64,000 nucleotides of DNA from Vombatus ursinus (GCF_900497805.2 NW_020946557.1:3400833-3464832), one strand, 5' to 3'; shown: positions 53,990-64,000, counted from the stretch's first letter. Numbers and translations are program-made. The notes: generated from the sequence alone by a model not told the origin.

Positions 53990-56640
53990 ACTAGTGTGAG
54001 TACCACTGGGGCAGAAAAGGAGAGCAATTAAAGGGTGGCCAGTAGGTAGGAATAGAACCAATGGGGAAACAATATCACAAAAACCCGTGGAGAGAGAGTT
54101 GGGGAGGTGAGGGTCAATTGGTATCAAAGACTGCACTGAGGGCAAGGAGTAGAATCAAGCAATCAATCATCAAGCATTTATTAAGGGCCTATTATGTGCC
54201 TAGGCACTGTGCTATGTACTGGTGATATAAACACAAGAAATGCAATAGTCCCACCTCTCAAGAAGTTTACACTTTGATGGGAAGAAGTCTGAGAGGCGGC
54301 AATTAAGAGATTTTTTTAGTAATGTTTGTAGCAGCTGAGAAGTAAGGTGGAGGGGAGAAATTGAAGGCAATTAGCACAGATAGCTTTTTCTGGAAGCAAA
54401 GCTTAGAGAGATGCAGGATTCTTGGCTCAGTAAGAAGGCAGATGAAATTCAATTTTATACTGATAGTAACAATCCAAAGTGCTTTTAGGATGCCCTGAAG
54501 GCTATTTATGGGCCAAAGATCTATGGTGTATCTCAACTACTCAGTGATGATGGAACCACATTGATTAGTGATAAGAAGATGGTCTGAGAGAGATGGGCTG
54601 AACACTTCCATAGTGTTCTCAGCAAATCATCATCAATCAATGCTGAAGCCATTGACCGTTTACTTCAGGTTGAAGTCAATCCCTCCCTAGCTGAAGTTCC
54701 AACTGAAGAAGAGGTTTTGAAAGCCATTGGGCTCCTTTCTTGTGGCAAAGCACCTGGTACTGATTCTATTCCAGCTGAGATTTACAAGGTAGGTGGTCTA
54801 CGGCTCATACAAAAGCTGACTGAAATTTACCAGGTTTTATGGCAAGAGGAGGTTATCCCCCAGGAGTTCAAGGATGCCTCCATTGTCCATCTCTATAAAG
54901 ATAAAGGAACTAGATTGTCCTGTGAAGCCAGTGTAGCTTCAGAAAGGGCCCAAGGAATGGTTGATGAGGTGTTTGCTGCCCGACAACTCCAGGAGAAATG
55001 CCAGGAACAGAGCAGAGTCTGTACATGTTTGTAGATTTGACCAAGGCCTTTGATACTGTCAGTCATGAGGGCTTATGAGGAAAAATTATGTCAGAATTTG
55101 GTTGCCCAGAGAAGTTCATCAACATTATAAGTCAATTTCATGACAACATGCTTGCCCAGGTTCTAGATAATGGACAATGCTCTCTTGCTTTGGGCTGTGT
55201 GTTTGCTCCCATGCTTTTTAGCATAATGTTTTCAGCCATGTTGTCAAATGCTTTCAATGAGGATGAATATGACATCAAGGTCAGCTACTGCACTGATGGT
55301 AATTTCTTCAACTTAAAAAGACTACAAGCCAAGACCAAAGTGGAGGAGGGAGTCTTGGTGCATGATTTTCTGTTTTAAGATGATTGTGCACTCAATGCAG
55401 CCTCTGAAGCTGAGATGCAACAGAGTATGGATCTGCTAATTGGCTGCTTGTGCTAATTTTGGCCTAACAATTAACAACAAGAAAACACAGGTGCTCCATC
55501 AGCTACCACCACACCAACCATACATGGAACCACTGGTTACAGCAAATGGAAAAGTTTTAAATGCTGTGGATAAGTTCACTTACTTTGGTAGTGTACTTTC
55601 CAGGGATATACACATTGATATGAGGTTGACACACGCATTACCAGACCTAGTTCAGTGTTTGGGAGGCTCTGAAGGAAAGTATGGGAGAGAAGAGGTATTA
55701 GACTACCAAATTGAAGGTCTACAGAGCCCTTGTGCTGACCTCATTGCTGTATGCCTGTGAAACCAGGACAGTATACCAGCGCCATGCCAGGAAACTGAAG
55801 CACTTCCATTTAAATTGTCTTAGGAAGATTCTGAAGATCACCCAGCAGGATAAGATACCAGACACTGAGGTCCTTTCTCAAACTAAACTACCAAGCATTC
55901 AAACTCTGCTTCAGAGAGTGCAACTCCGATGGGCTGGCCACATTGCTCAAAGGCAAAACACCCTTGCCAAAAAGACTGTTTTATGGATAACTCACACAGG
56001 GCAAGTGTTCACATGGTGGTCAGAAGAAGCGATAAAAGGATACTCTCAAGGTCTCTCTTAAGAATTTTGGAATGGATTGTGTGATATGGCAGACACTGGC
56101 ACATGATCACTCAGCATGGTGTGCCCACATCAGAAAAGGTGCTGTGTTCTATGAGCAAAGAGGAATTGAAATAGCTCAAAAAAAAGAAAAACAACACAAG
56201 ATACGAAGACTTAGAGAATCCACCCCAAAGGTTCACACAGACTATTTCTGCCAGACCTGTGGTAGAACATTCCGAGCTCATATTGGTCTAATAAGCCACA
56301 ATCAGACACTAAAACTTAACTCTAACATAATGATGCCATTTTGGTCCTCTTCGAAAATGAACAACAACTGCAACCAGGCTGTGAAAGGGAAGATATTTGT
56401 AGGACAATAGCTTGAGGGAGTTCAAGGGTCAGGTGAAAGACTTTTTTGTTTGTTTTTTTGTTTTGTTTTAAGGAACAGATGGGGGACGGAGGTTATCTAA
56501 GCACTTTTGAAGGAAACAGGAAAAGAGATACTCGAAATTGAATGAAAATTAGAAAGGAAAGGAAGAGGTGATCAAAGGGCCAAAATATCCCAGAATAGAT
56601 GGGATTATGGATCTCCCTGATTTTCATTCTCTTCTTATCA
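53990..56640 (-). mobile_element. L2 LINE, antisense, split by an RTE LINE and an L2 end
   Basis: Left part 53,990-54,400: gaggtgagggtcaattggta, caaagactgcactgagggca and, after an internal L2 3' fragment (54,163-54,292: catcaagcatttattaaggg), ggcggcaattaagagatttt. Right part from about 56,373: gctgtgaaagggaagatatt, gacaatagcttgagggagtt. The two sides follow one another in the antisense L2 RT region, so the RTE element is a later insertion. Confidence 0.7.
54400..56372 (+). mobile_element. RTE-like LINE ORF2, 5'-truncated, with C-terminal zinc finger
   Basis: Coding order is clear although in several frames: KLREMQDSWLSKKADEIQ-like start; GKAPGTDSIPAEIYK and FKDASIVHLYKDKG (54,740-54,905); FAARQLQEKCQEQ; GCPEKFINIISQFHDNML; APMLFSIMFSAML (RT palm); RRLQAKTKVEE-like; YFGSVLSRDIHID; LLYACETRTVYQRHARKLKH; LQRVQLRWAGHIA; and a C2H2-like finger CQTCGRTFRAHIGLISH (56,248-56,310) whose last His is replaced by Leu. 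The catalytic FADD box is broken by a stop at 55,376-55,378. The family is often mis-annotated in mammals as craniofacial development protein 2-like. Endonuclease absent, hence 5'-truncated. Clade (RTE or RTE-X) is uncertain. Confidence 0.85.
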
Positions 56641-56739
56641 AGTATGTGGCTTCTTGGTAGCCTAAGAGCATGAAAAGTGAGGGAGGGGGCAGGAGAGACT
56701 TCAGACTTGGTGGATGTCCAAGACCATGCCATTCACCAT

Positions 56740-57420
56740 ACCCCCCCCTGCTGAGCAACCATGTTTCCATAGAGGGAGTAGGAAGCCAAGTCTACCTACC
56801 CAAGCTAAGTACTGGAGTATCCTAGTTGAATACCCTTTCTAGGCTATGGGTAGGAAACGTCCTTTTGTTAACTATTGAATGTCCTAGGAATACTTCATTT
56901 CCTTTCAACTTCAAATCTGAGCTATCAGTATACCAGCCTGCCATTAACAAATATATTAACCAGTCTTGACTTCAGAGGACTAATGACAAGGTACATTTTC
57001 CCACTCTCTTAGTAGAGAGGAGGTGGGGGGAATATAGACGTGGCATCACCCATTGTCAAACAGGATGATTTTCTTGTTTTGCTTAATTGTACTTCTTATT
57101 ACAAGGAGGAGTTTTATTAGGGGTGAGAGAGTCTTTGGGAAGTGATAGATTTTTTTTTTAAAGCATCAATAAAATGATTTTTTAATTAAAAAAAAAAAAC
57201 TTGTGTCCAAAAACCAGAGCTCAAATTATGAGTAAGAAAAGTAGTGAGTCTCCCTCAATCTGTGATGTCACTGATAATAGGGAAATCCTTGTACAGAAAT
57301 TACTATTGTCAATGCAGATTGGCAACCCTGCAATTAATAGTGGTAGACAGTTGCCTGGGGCAGAGAAATTCAGTGACTGACCAGGTTCCCACATCAGTGT
57401 AAACCAGAGGCAGGGAACTT
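56740..57420. other. No gene recognised
   Basis: Unassigned, with a T-run at 57,150 and an A-run at 57,188. The 90-codon minus frame at 57,221 has no features. Confidence 0.4.
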
Positions 57421-57424
57421 TAAT

Positions 57425-58300
57425 ATACACATTGATACTCCCCCAACTATCCCACATGCAAATCTCTTTTCTCCTTATTCTATCACCAATCACACCTTGT
57501 CAAACTCTTACTGTCTTCTTTATTCCTATTCAGGTGCTGCTGACTAGAGCTGAAGAAAATGGATCTTGAAACTGGGCTGATTTGGTCCACTACAAATTTG
57601 TTATATCATAGAATGTTATGCTATATAATATAAACTTTTATACCCACCCACCCCCCAGTCAATTTAGTATCCCACTCATTTCAGCATTTCATTCCTCCTC
57701 AAGACTCCCATAGAATCCCCTCCAAATACCCTCTCAGCAAAGGACATTGCCCTTATGCTTTGCTGAAAAACACTGAGGCTATTTGATGAGCTTCCTCATT
57801 TCCCATCCCTCAGACATCTCCCACTCCCCCCCCTAAACCTGACACACACACACCTCTGTCTTCTTCCTCTTCCTCACACAAAGAGGTAGTTCTTCTCCTT
57901 ACGAATTCAAATTCTTCTACATGCACCCTTGATCCCATTCTGTAATGTCTTCTCCAGCAGACTACACCTTCCATCTCCAGCAAATTACGACTTTCTTGCA
58001 TGGGAAAGGCATACCCTTGTCACTCCATCCCTAAAAACAAAACAACAACAACCTTCATTTGATCCAAACATCCTTCCTACGTATTATCCTATGTCTTTCC
58101 TCCCTTCTCTGACTAAACTCCTTGAGAAAGTCACCTATAATCGGTGGGTCTTGCTTCTTCCTTTCTTCTCACTCCCTTCTAAACCCTATGAAGTCTGGCT
58201 TCCAGTCTCATATTCAACTGAAACTACTCTCTCCCACATGACAAGTGATCTCTTAATTGCCAAGTATGATGGTATTTTTTTTCCAATCCTCCTATTTCAG
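57425..58300 (+). mobile_element. L2 LINE, sense, left part of a split copy
   Basis: Linker between endonuclease and RT: acacattgatactcccccaa, ggtgctgctgactagagctg, gtccactacaaatttgttat. Then RT start coding SLTKLLEKVTYNR and LLIAKYDGIFFPILLF (about 58,105-58,300). The open frame 57,929-58,417 covers this but runs on into the next, opposite L2. Confidence 0.85.
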
Positions 58301-58732
58301 TCAGTCAGTCAACCGGCATTTACTAAATGCCTAGTATGTGCCAGACATTTTGCTAACCACTGGAGATACAAAGAATGGCCAAAGATGACCCCTGCTCTCA
58401 AGGAACTCACAGTTTAATGAGGGGAGAAAACAACATGAAAATAAATACATACAAAAAAAATACATACAAAATAAATTAAAGATAATAAGCAGAAGGAAGG
58501 CACTAGATTTAAGGGGGATTGGTAAAGGTTTGTTGCAGAAGCTGGGGTTTTAACTAGAATTTGAAGGAAGTTGGAGAAACCAGGAGGCAGAAATGAGAAA
58601 AGAAAAATGTAGGCATGAGGGACAGCCAATGAAAATGCAACATTGGGAGATAGATTGTCATGTTTGAAGAACAGCAAAGAGCACACTGTCACCAGATCTC
58701 AGAGTACATTGGTGGGGGGGGGGGAGAGATAC

Positions 58733-58768
<36 letters not shown>

Positions 58769-59283
58769 GAATAAGGTATAAGAAGACTGGAAAAGGTTGG
58801 CAAGGGATTAAGGGGAGGGGAGGAGAGTTGAATGCCAAACAAAGAATTTCATATTTAATCTGGAAGATGATAGGGATCCATTAGAGTTTATTGATAGCAT
58901 AATTAGAACTACACTTTTGGAAAATTAATTTGACAGTTGAAGTGAGTATAGATATAGACTGAGGAGAGATTTGAGGCATGGAGACCAACCTGCAGGTGAT
59001 TGCAATAGTCCAGGCTTGAGGTGATGAGGGCCTGCACCTGGGTAATGGCAGTGTCAGAGGAGAGAAAAAACATCCAGATGAGATGCTGTGAAGGTAAAAT
59101 TGACAGGATTTGGCAACTTACAGGATATAAGGGCATGAGAAGGAGTGAAGAGTCAAGGATGATGCCTGTGTAATTAGGAAGATGGTTATAAAGTTGACGT
59201 TAATAGGAAAGTTGGGAAGAAGGGAGGGTTTTGGAGAAAGGAAAATTAATCCACCATTGGACATACATGTTGAATTAAAGATG

Positions 59284-59528
59284 TTGGGGCAGCTAGGTGG
59301 CGCAGTGGATAGAACACCGGCCCTGTATTCAGGAGGACCTGAATTCAAATCTGACCTTAAACACTTACTAGCTGTGTGACCCTTGGCAAGTCGCTTAACC
59401 CTGTTTGCCTTAGTTTTCTCATCTTTAAAATGAGCTGGAGAAGGAAATGGCAAACCACATTAATATCTTTGCCAAGAAAACCTCAAATGACACGACGCTA
59501 CATAGACACAACTGAAAGTGACTGAATA
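59284..59528 (+). mobile_element. MAR1-type tRNA SINE (long form), sense
   Basis: ggggcagctaggtggcgcag head, gaattcaaatctgaccttaa, tagctgtgtgacccttggca, aatgagctggagaaggaaat, ccaagaaaacctcaaatgac and the tail acataga-cacaactgaaag. It carries the best preserved canonical SINE head of any long-form copy here. Confidence 0.92.
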
Positions 59529-59823
59529 ATAATGAGACAGCCAGTGTTAAATGTCCAATAGGGAGTGGAGTTTGGAGGTTAGGAAAGGGTTAAGGACTAG
59601 ATAAGTAAATCTGAGAATCATCAGCTTAGAGAGGATAATTAAATCAATAGAAATTGATGAGATCACCAAATGAAATAATATAATGAGAGAAAAGGGCCTA
59701 GGGTAGAGACCCAGTAGGACACCCACAATTAGTGGACATGGCCTGGATAAAGATCCAACAAAGGAGATTAAGAAGAAATGAACAGACAGGTAGGAGGAGA
59801 ACCAATGTTATAAATGTAGGGTT

Positions 59824-60675
59824 TGTTATGGGGGTCATCTCCAAGAATTCAGACTCAGACCAACTCTAATCCAAGTTAAGGCATTTATTGGGAATGATGC
59901 CTGCAACAGGCTGAGCTCCAAGAGGAGCCAGTAATTTAGTAAGAGAAGACAGACAAATTTATAGTGTAATGGTGCTGATTACACAACAGAAATTATGAAT
60001 ATTAAAAAGGCAGGAGGGATTTGTTAAGGGATTAGGTATTTGGGGAGGGTTCTGGCCTCAGTGGAACTGAGGATGCACTGACCCACATGCACACAGAAAA
60101 ATCCATTTGGGGGGACATTAATATATGATAATGGTATTATAATAAGCCTCTCTGTGTCATAAGTTTACTCTAGGTCAGTTCTTTACTATTACTGCACAGG
60201 TGCCTACTTAGGGAAAGTCCCTTCTATTGTTTTGGGGTCCACATCCTGCTCAAGCATCCTGGTGGTGCTGCTTTCTGATTGGCTGACTATTGTGGTCCCG
60301 TCTCAGATTAGATGGATGTGGTTGTGGTTGAATGCATGGACACACCTGCTGCTTTTGTGGGAAATATGAGGAGCTGGTCTGGGGGCAGTGGCTAGCTAGA
60401 GGCAGTGGCTGGGATCCCATCACATGGACACGTCTGCTGTTTCTGTAAGAAATATGAGTTCGTGGACACACCTGTTGTTCTGGTGAGGCAGTGAGGCATA
60501 TATGAGGAAGTTAGGATGCTGAATCAGGGTAGGGGACAGTGGCTAGGCAGGGGCAGTGGCTCTATTGAGTCTGGGGGCCTGTGATGTGGTTAAAGCCAGA
60601 TTGTGTGGTTAAATCAGGACATGCCTGCCGTTCAGTGGGGCCCATAAGGAAGTTAGAATGTTGGGGCTGGGGGCA
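59824..60675 (-). mobile_element. Solo LTR (ERV fossil), antisense, ~850 bp
   Basis: Interrupts the antisense L2. Minus-strand features: TG start and CA end, a TATA box (tataaatt, 59,958-59,963 on plus), an AATAAA signal 75 bases further (59,884-59,889), and a short U5. U3 contains four degenerate repeats of a ggacacacctgctg-type motif (60,337; 60,425; 60,463; 60,616). No internal viral region is present, so it is a solo LTR. Target duplication not clear. Younger than the L2 that hosts it. Family not determined. Confidence 0.75.
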
Positions 60676-60959
60676 GCTTTACTCTAGGATTCCATCAATA
60701 TCAAAGGCTACAGAGAGCTTGAGAAGGATGAAGACCAAGAAAATGGCATTAGATTTGATAATTAAAAGATAATTGCTAACTTTGGAAAGAACAGTTTGAG
60801 TTGAATGATGAGGCCAGAAGCCAAATTGAAGAGGGATAAGAAAAGTTGGGAAGGAAAGAGGAAGCACTGATTCTAGAAGGTTATCAAAGAGTTTTACAAG
60901 AGGTAGGAAAGACATGAGATGACAACTATTGAGGACGGACAGATGAAGAGCGAAGGGGG

Positions 60960-61712
60960 AGTTCTTGGCACGTCCAACATAGAATTCCCCTTGCTCAAAC
61001 CCTCCCCATTCCTAACATTCTGAACTTATCCTGAACGTAGGCTCCCAGTCACCCAAGTTTGTAACTTCAGTGTCATCCGTGACTTCTCACTTGCACTCAA
61101 CACACTCTTATGAAATCTGCAGCAGATTTTTTTTTTCTCCACCATCCTAGTGTAGAGTCTGGTCACCTCTCACCTGAACTATTTCAATGGCAATAATTTA
61201 TAGCCTGACCCTTCCTATTGTTTCCAATCTTAATACACTTTAATCTCTTCCTTAGACTATAGGATTCAGAGCAACAATAGCCCATTTACTGTTCCTCTTA
61301 CAAGATCCTCCAACTCTATGCTTTTGCACAGGCTGTCCTCCATTCCTGAAACACTCCCCTTCCTCACATCTGCCTTCTGGATTCCTTTGACTCAATTCAA
61401 ATCCTAATTGCTACAGAAGACTTCTCCCAGTCTTTCCCCTTCCTTTCTCTTCCCTCTTTCCCTTCTGGAATTATCTCCTATTTACACTGGCTATGTCATA
61501 TATACACATATACACACACACACAAATATGTATCTACATATATGTATATGTATAAGTGTGTGTATATATATATGTTGTCTCCCCAATTAAAATGTGAGCT
61601 CCTTGAGGGTAGGGACTATGGGATTTTTTTGCCTTTTTTTTTTTGTATCCCCAGCTCTCACATCAGTGCCTGGAATATAGTAAGTGCTTAATAAATGCTA
61701 ACTGATTTTAAC
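60960..61712 (+). mobile_element. L2 LINE, sense, right part of a split copy
   Basis: Late ORF2 and 3' UTR: gtccaacatagaattcccct, cagtcacccaagtttgtaac, ttcagtgtcatccgtgactt, gaatccttt-type 'gattcctttgactcaattca', ccttgagggtagggactatg, gtatccccagctctcacatc, gtaagtgcttaataaatgct. It probably belongs with 57,425-58,300, the two parts separated by the antisense L2. (CA)/(TA) expansion at 61,498-61,572. Confidence 0.85.
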
Positions 61713-61782
61713 CTAGGTCTTCCTGACTTAGAGACAGATTCTCTATCCACTGTGACACCTCATTCCTCTTTCTAACATATGT

Positions 61783-62022
61783 TGTTATTGTTTAGTAGTT
61801 CAGTCATGTCCAACTCTTCATGACCCTGTGGACCATACTGTCCATGGGGTTCTTCTGGCAAAGATACTAGAGTGGTTTGTCATTTTCTTCTTTGGTGGAT
61901 TAAGCAAACAGGTGGCAAACATATCAAGTCACATAGCCATTAAGTACCTGAGGGCAGATTTGAAGTCAAGTCTTCCTGACTCCAGGCCCAGAGTTCTATC
62001 CACTGAGCATACTAACTGCCCA
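61783..62022 (-). mobile_element. MAR1-type tRNA SINE (long form), antisense
   Basis: tgttgttattgtttagtagt, tcagtcatgtccaactcttc, ggggttcttctggcaaagat, actagagtggtttgtcattt, gatttgaagtcaagtcttcc, ctatccactgagcatactaa. Preceded by a MIR-like antisense piece at 61,711-61,765. Confidence 0.87.
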
Positions 62023-62023
62023 T

Positions 62024-62024
62024 A

Positions 62025-62059
<35 letters not shown>

Positions 62060-62155
62060 TATATTCTATACATATATATTATATATAAAATATGTATATA
62101 TTTATATAAAATGTATTTTATGTATATATTTTAAATAAATGCGCATGTTGTTCTA
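62024..62155. repeat. (CA)n and (TA)-rich microsatellite
   Basis: About 16 CA units followed by 90 bases of atatata/tatttta-type sequence directly after the MAR1 head. Confidence 0.95.
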
Positions 62156-62194
62156 AATAATAAGATCCTACCAAATTTCTTCACTGGCCATTTT

Positions 62195-62490
62195 CCATTT
62201 TGCCACTATGCATAGCATACCTCCCTCTCACCATTCCTGTTGTTATGGAAACAATAATTAGATCACCACTACAAAAGCTTATCAATCTACTACTACCCTA
62301 TTGTTTCATTGAGGCTTTCCAGAACAAAACTCCCTTTCCTAGTTACCACTTCCCTTTGCATATTGCTATCTCCTTCTATTAGAAAATAAGTTCCTCTAGG
62401 GCAGGATGTGTTTCATGGTTGTATTTGTAACTCTAGGGCTAAACATAGTGCCTGGCACAGAGTAGGAGCTCTTTTAAAAAATGCTTTCTT
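62195..62490 (+). mobile_element. L2 LINE 3' UTR, sense
   Basis: tgaggctttccagaacaaaa, ttagaaaataagttcctcta, gggcaggatgtgtttcatgg, catagtgcctggcacagagt, aggagctctttt. A (CATT)n stretch follows near 62,500. Confidence 0.75.
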
Positions 62491-62639
62491 TTCATGCTTT
62501 TCATTCATTCATTCATCTTCCCAAAAGGGATGATCCCTAGGCCAAGAAGAGTAAAGTCCAACAAAACTGCCTAGGAGAAATAACTCCATTGCAATTTGCT
62601 CTCTGGCATCAAATGTGTAAGTAACATTTGGTGTTCTGG

Positions 62640-62695
62640 TTTTTTTTTTTTTTAATTTTGTTGTTGTTTTTTGTTTTTGTTTTTGTTTTTAAGAC
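62640..62695. repeat. T-rich simple repeat with (GTTTTT)n
   Basis: A T12-13 run followed by several gtttttgt/ttttgttt units. Confidence 0.9.
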
Positions 62696-62827
62696 ATAAT
62701 TGCACAAGAAAAGTCAGAAATACCAGGGTTTAAATAACGTATCTGAGACTAGCGGGGTGACCCTCTCACTTTAGGTTAATCCTTAGGACTTATTTATAAA
62801 GTCTTAGAAGGGTTGAGTCTATCTTGT

Positions 62828-63210
62828 CAGGTGTCCTCAACCTGGGGTCTGTGAAAAGATTTCAAGGGGTCTGAGAAATTTGATGAGGGAAAAAAAAAAG
62901 CAAATTACGTCTTTATTTCTACTAGCCTTTCACTGTAATTTAGCGTTTCCTTTACTTAAAATCATGATTCTGGGGCTGTTAAGTGGTGCAGTGGATAGAG
63001 CATAGCCCTGGAGTCAAGAAGACCTGAGTTTAAATCCGGCCTCAGACACCTGACATTTAACTAGCTGTGTGACCCTGGGCAAGTCACTTAACCCTGATTG
63101 CTTCAAAACAAAATTATAAATAAAAATAAAAACATGATTCTGAGAAGCGGTCCATAACTTTCACCCGACTTCTAGAGGGGTCCATGAGACACAAAAAAGT
63201 TAAGAACTCC
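62828..63210 (+). mobile_element. hAT-like element, family A, split by a SINE
   Basis: Left end caggtgtcctcaacctgggg, interior ttctactagcctttcactgt; right part agaagcggtccataactttc, taga-ggggtccatgagacac, end aaaagttaagaactcctag. It matches the other family A copies around the nested SINE. Confidence 0.8.
62973..63132 (+). mobile_element. Marsupial tRNA SINE (short form), sense, in hAT
   Basis: gggctgttaagtggtgcagt, gagtttaaatccggcctcag, tgaccctgggcaagtcactt and an AT-rich tail. Flanked by the perfect duplication catgattctg (62,963-62,972 and 63,133-63,142). Confidence 0.92.
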
Positions 63211-63504
63211 TAGTCTAGATGGAAGAAATCCCTACAGTTAAGGAAATCTCAGAGGCTCCTCTATTTCCACTATTTCCATATAAATTCCATGGCAGTGTGT
63301 TATATTTAAATATTCTTCTTAATTAAATAAGTTTGTCGAATTTCAGTATCAGGTTCCTATCCCCCAGTTTTCCATAGACTTAATGCCTCCAGGCACACAG
63401 TTTGAAGTTGCTCAGTGTTTTTCCAGAAGGAACCTTTGAGTAATTTGAACCTGGCTGTATTTCTGGATGGCACCTTCGAGCTCTGGCCTTCAGTTAGTAA
63501 GAAT

Positions 63505-63695
63505 AGGATCCTGGCAGGCTGTACTCTGTTATAACCTTGAGCAAATCACATCAATAACGTTTCTCCATGTCTACCCCTATAATGAGGAACAATATTTGCC
63601 ATCCACAGGGGTGTTTTGAAGATTCATGAAATAATGTTTGAAAAGCTGCCCGACATTCTTGCATCTGAGATACTCTATAAGTATTTGCAGTATTA
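63505..63695 (+). repeat. MIR SINE 3' part, sense
   Basis: gaggaacaatatttgccatc, cacaggggtgttttgaagat, catgaaataatgtttgaaaa follow the downstream half of MIR. Confidence 0.6.
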
Positions 63696-63851
63696 ATAAA
63701 GAACATTTGTAAGGGATTATAGAGCACTTGAGCAGAATCCTCCTGAAGTCACACAGAGTAAGCTTTGAAAAAAAACTTCAGTCTTTTTACCGGTAATGTA
63801 GCTAAATGGCATCGGGACTTTCATGAAATAACCAGGCCACTCATCCTTCAC

Positions 63852-63855
<4 letters not shown>

Positions 63856-63904
<49 letters not shown>
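63856..63904. repeat. (CA)n microsatellite
   Basis: About 24 CA units. The Cys-Val and Thr-His open frames across it (63,717-63,950) are translations of the repeat. Confidence 0.96.
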
Positions 63905-63910
<6 letters not shown>

Positions 63911-64000
63911 CCTGAATAAAGCTGCCTGCCTGCCTACTAAATTTGTATAGGTTTGTATCATCCAGAGGAAAAAAGGAAGAATTTTTCAGTTTGTGAGCTT

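Larger units (their letters stand above)
58301..60955 (-). mobile_element. L2 LINE, antisense, 3' UTR to RT, with nested SINE and LTR
   Basis: Starts at the L2 3' terminus (caaccggcatttactaaatg), then ggcactagatttaaggggga, aatgccaaacaaagaatttc, ttgcaatagtccaggcttga, gacccagtaggacacccaca. It resumes at 60,676 with a minus-strand RT frame (60,679-60,915) reading FLPLVKLFDNLLESVLPLSF and FGFWPHHSTQTVLSKVSNYL. Inserted by a SINE at 59,284 and an LTR at 59,824; G11 and (GA)n expansions at 58,714-58,770. Confidence 0.88.

Noticed and set aside
53686-54027. 113-codon minus-strand frame overlapping a plus-strand frame
   Set aside because: Overlapping frames on both strands with low-complexity Glu/Lys segments and no family resemblance.
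57929-58417. 162-codon frame, the longest in the window
   Set aside because: L2 RT coding (LLIAKYDGIFF) that runs into the 3' end of an oppositely oriented L2.
63907-63935. aataaagctgcctgcctgcc, resembling an LTR polyadenylation region
   Set aside because: No TATA box, LTR ends or U5 could be placed around it and the window ends soon after; likely coincidence beside (CA)n.
63717-63950. Cys-Val and Thr-His open frames
   Set aside because: Both are translations of the (CA)n array at 63,856-63,904.
1-64000. CRISPR arrays, operons, phage or bacterial genes
   Set aside because: Composition and repeat content are those of a mammalian nuclear genome; repeats are microsatellites or retroposons, not spaced direct repeats.

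Overview
This window reads as non-coding nuclear DNA of a metatherian (marsupial) mammal. The main reason is the dense set of tRNA-derived SINEs of the marsupial WSINE/MAR1 kind. They share the head ggggcagctaggtggcgcag and occur in a short form and in a long form with an RTE-type tail ending in a 'gtcagacacaactgaa'-like motif. They lie among old L2, MIR, CR1/L3, L1 and hAT/Tigger copies. Base composition is AT-rich, no CpG island was seen, and microsatellites are frequent. I found no host protein-coding gene, exon or structured RNA gene that I can support. The longer open frames are SINE, L2, L1 or RTE reading frames, microsatellite translations, or frames without any recognisable feature. 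The window therefore looks intergenic, or like the inside of a very large intron.

Layout. 0-5 kb: sparse repeats (hAT, MIR, an RTE-tail element) and a repeat-free stretch near 3.1 kb. 5-6.5 kb: two L1 3' ends in a row, the second split by an RTE-tail element. 8-13.5 kb: SINEs with clean target-site duplications, MIRs, an L2 end carrying G20, and an L1 antisense end. 14-18 kb: L1 3'-UTR-like sequence, a ~50-bp minisatellite, then the longest L2 copy (about 2.6 kb). 18-22 kb: MIR, L2 and a TA-flanked Tigger-like DNA transposon with an L1 nested in it. 22-29 kb: MIR, CR1/L3, hAT, L2 and an L1 carrying two SINEs. 30-35 kb: hAT elements (one with a perfect 8-bp duplication) and an L2 with reverse-transcriptase coding remnants. 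36-46 kb: the most repeat-poor part, with several candidate conserved non-coding elements. 46-53 kb: SINE, MIR and L2, plus a striking pair of direct copies about 95% identical, one of them sitting inside a SINE. 53-56.7 kb: a broken RTE-like LINE with a C-terminal zinc finger inserted in an antisense L2. 57.4-61.7 kb: a nest in which a sense L2 holds an antisense L2, which in turn holds a SINE and a solo LTR. 61.7-64 kb: MAR1, L2, hAT with a SINE inside, MIR and (CA)n.

Nothing here works together as a pathway. The biology is that of successive transposition layers: L2, MIR and CR1 are oldest, then DNA transposons, then L1, RTE, SINEs and LTRs. Family names come from remembered consensus sequences, not from a database search, so element edges are usually good to about 10-30 bases except where a target-site duplication is given.
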